DNA from: Dicyema japonicum
Taxonomy: Eukaryota; Dicyemida; Rhombozoa; Dicyemidae
NCBI GenBank assembly: GCA_011109175.1
Contig: RDEW01000032.1
Location: 306,230-370,229 of the forward strand
Direction of reading: 5' to 3'
DNA: 64,000 nt
Below, one piece after another: positions 62,089 to 64,000 of this stretch (positions are counted from its first letter, which is position 1; the number at the start of each line of letters is the position of its first letter). The notes below the pieces were generated by a model. The model saw only the letters and a program-made list of their open reading frames with translations. It searched no databases and had not been told where the DNA came from. Made by a program: the position numbers and the translations under genes.

Positions 62089-62169
62089 AGCTGCCCATAG
62101 ACTTCAAGCCACTTATGTGACATATTATGTCACATGGGCGGCGCGTAACGCATGGGCAGCCTGTTACAT
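62089..62169. repeat. Foldback (palindromic) element
   Basis: The left half (62091-62128: CTGCCCAT ... GTGACATATTAT) and right half (62132-62169) are inverted copies, with the core GTGACATATTATGTCAC perfectly palindromic and GCTGCCCAT/ATGGGCAGC at the ends. A third, single half lies at 63430-63482. It resembles a MITE or foldback transposon. Confidence 0.7.
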
Positions 62170-62441
62170 TTTTTCGACCTTGAAAAGGTCTTTTGATTAT
62201 CCGACATTATTATTATTAATGTCGGATCACTGGGTCAAAAAGAAAGAAATAAAAGTTCTCATCTAACTAAGCGATCCCAGACCGACAAAAGTGAGGATGA
62301 GTCCCTCATTGGATTATCCGACATTTAATTTTGTATATCCGATTTATATCGTGATTTAATCCTGTTAAATTAGTTTTTTATTTATAAATGTTATGATTAT
62401 AAAGATTTTATTTTTTATAGCGGTAAACCTAGATTTCTAGC

Positions 62442-63362
62442 GTGATTTATAGCATGGAAGATTATTTTGTTGCAATGGCTTCTTACAAGGGTTTTGTGAA
62501 AGATTGCGTTGAATATCAAACTTTAAAAGATGCTTTGCATGATAAATTTCCCGAAAATCTTCCGAGGCACCGAAAATATAGGCTTGTAAAGAAGATAGAG
62601 AATTTTTCTAATAACAATAACAGGTATTGTAAATTTTCAATAATTTTAGAATGTATCTTAAATCAACTGATCCCAAGTTAGTCATATCCCTGGATAATGA
62701 AACCGAAATGGAGCATGTTGCGAATCGTTGCACGAGTTTTCACACGGAGGAGTCAATAAAATTATATCGGTCCATTAATGTTCTAACGAAAGTCCTTTCG
62801 AAAGATATCGAGGAATTAAGGGAATAAATTCAATAATTAATGGTTATACTTATATCACATTATGACTTATATAATTTAAGTGATGAGTATGCGATTCAAG
62901 AACAAATTGACGATTTGGTTAATTGTTCGACTCCAGAATCTATTGAAAATTCACGTAGGTTGATTTAAAAAATTTATATCTAGATAATTCCAAGTCAGAT
63001 AATTTGTGTCCGAATGCCAAGAAATTTAATTTCGAAATTAAATCGATTGAAGAAAATTCGAATTATTACGAAGCTATGAACAGGAAAATGAATGTTCATA
63101 ATAGTAAATATACTTTTAACATGGGAGATAAAGTATGAATCAAAAACATTAATAAATAGGTTCGGGCTAAAAATGACTTTGGAACAAATCCCTCATTGCG
63201 ACTCGATAAGTTTGAGTCTCAGTATTATCCAGTTGCAGAAATAATTAATATTTTATCGAATAATCGCGTGGAGGTAGTTTTAAATAGTTTAATTTGATAG
63301 ATAAAAAATTCGAAAGGAGAAATATCGACTGTATTAATGAGTAGACCAAAAAAAGTTACTTA
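62442..63362 (+). mobile_element. Integrase remnant with an internal mini-intron
   Basis: The first frame has LPRHRKYRLVKKIENFSNNN. A 26-base GT-AG intron (62623-62648) joins it to MYLKSTDPKLVISLDN, EMEHVANRC and FHTEESIKLYRSINVLTK, then KDIEELRE, arranged like the H2C2 zinc-binding N-domain of gypsy or KRBA2-type integrases. The Asp-Asp-Glu core is missing. After stops, KMNVHNSKYTFNMGDKV and FESQYYPVAEIINIL match the C-terminal (GD-V, ...V.EI) part. This is an internally deleted, dead copy. A related fragment is at 49719-49850. Short inverted repeats (62152-62169 and 63430-63447, 18 of 18) bracket it. Confidence 0.6.
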
Positions 63363-63429
63363 AATTTAATTTTTTGTGGTTAATAAATTATTTATAAAAT
63401 TAATTGAAGTTAATCTTGGTTCAAGGTTA

Positions 63430-63482
63430 ATGTAACAGGCTGCCCATAGGTAACTCTTGGCCCATGTGACATATTATAAACT
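63430..63482 (+). repeat. Half of the foldback element
   Basis: ATGTAACAGGCTGCCCAT is the exact reverse complement of 62152-62169, and 'CCCATGTGACATATTAT' further right matches the inner part of the foldback arms. The two sites face away from the integrase remnant. Confidence 0.65.
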
Positions 63483-63489
63483 GAACCGA

Positions 63490-64000
63490 ATGCCACCTAA
63501 ACTTTTGATTTTGTATTTTTTGCAGATGCGCTAGTGGATAAAAACATAATCATCATTTTTTATTTCAACTCGTTGAGTGGGCTTATATTTGTATTTTACA
63601 ATGATTTCATAATGATCTTTTAAAAATATATTTGTTTAGTTGATTTTCCGGTTTGGGAAATCACATTGTTGACTCTTCTACTAGTAAGTGACCATCTTTG
63701 ATCTCTTTTCCTTTACTATTGAACATCTTATTCAGAAGATTTTACTTCGCTAAATATATGGTACCTGAACGATTGAGGAAGTCAACATATTTCAGAAAAT
63801 TTTGCTTTTCATGTAGACTTATGACTAGAGAATCGAAGGCTAAGAGACGAAAATTGTGGGAAGAGAACGTGGGAGTTTGGTGGCTTATCTTCGTATGACC
63901 ACTAATAAGTTATCCTGGTCTCGAAAAGATAACACAATTTTTGCATGAGAGGCCAGTTGAGTGGGATCGATGGGATATTGGAATCTTTATTTTTTTATTT
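63490..64000. other. Unassigned window edge
   Basis: The plus frame 63698-63898 (66 codons, Phe/Arg/Lys-rich) has no recognisable domain. Nothing else is supported. Confidence 0.3.

Overview
This window looks like nuclear DNA of an AT-rich animal genome with extremely short introns. Six conserved eukaryotic genes can be read by homology: a TMC membrane protein, a NitFhit fusion, the MICOS subunit Mic60 (mitofilin), the 75 kDa subunit of respiratory complex I (NDUFS1), an ecdysoneless (ECD/SGT1) homologue and a UBA4/MOCS3-type E1. Nearly all their introns are GT-AG introns of 20-28 bases. TMC and NitFhit point to an animal. Introns of this size are the reported norm in dicyemid mesozoans, so a dicyemid or another miniaturised parasitic animal is my best guess; this is inference only.

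Layout. 1-26.4 kb: mostly repeats, including a direct duplication of about 3 kb (1.4-5.0 kb and 9.6-12.4 kb), several SINE-like families, a five-copy repeat family, a hAT transposon with target-site duplication, a Tc1/mariner pseudogene and a LINE tail. 26.77-28.96 kb: TMC gene (+) with 12 mini-introns. 29-42 kb: repeats, LINE fragments and unassigned small reading frames. 42.66-44.11 kb: NitFhit (-). 46.27-48.05 kb: Mic60 (+), intact. 48-54.5 kb: candidate small genes, a hairpin repeat, SINEs and an integrase fragment. 54.76-57.37 kb: NDUFS1 (+). 59.05-60.88 kb: ECD (-), head to head with UBA4/MOCS3 at 61.07-61.90 kb (+). 62.1-63.5 kb: an integrase remnant near foldback repeats.

State of the genes. 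Mic60 reads through as 526 residues. TMC and NDUFS1 each have one clear single-base frame break. NitFhit, ECD and UBA4 each have several, yet conserved protein sequence continues in the new frame each time. Several breaks sit in short homopolymers, so assembly indels are possible. In addition NitFhit lacks the HIT histidine triad and UBA4 lacks the ATP-binding glycine loop and has in-frame stops, which suggests true decay of at least these two.

Mic60 and NDUFS1 both act in the mitochondrial inner membrane, but they are separate genes about 7 kb apart and I see no operon-like organisation. Much of the rest is non-coding or transposon-derived.
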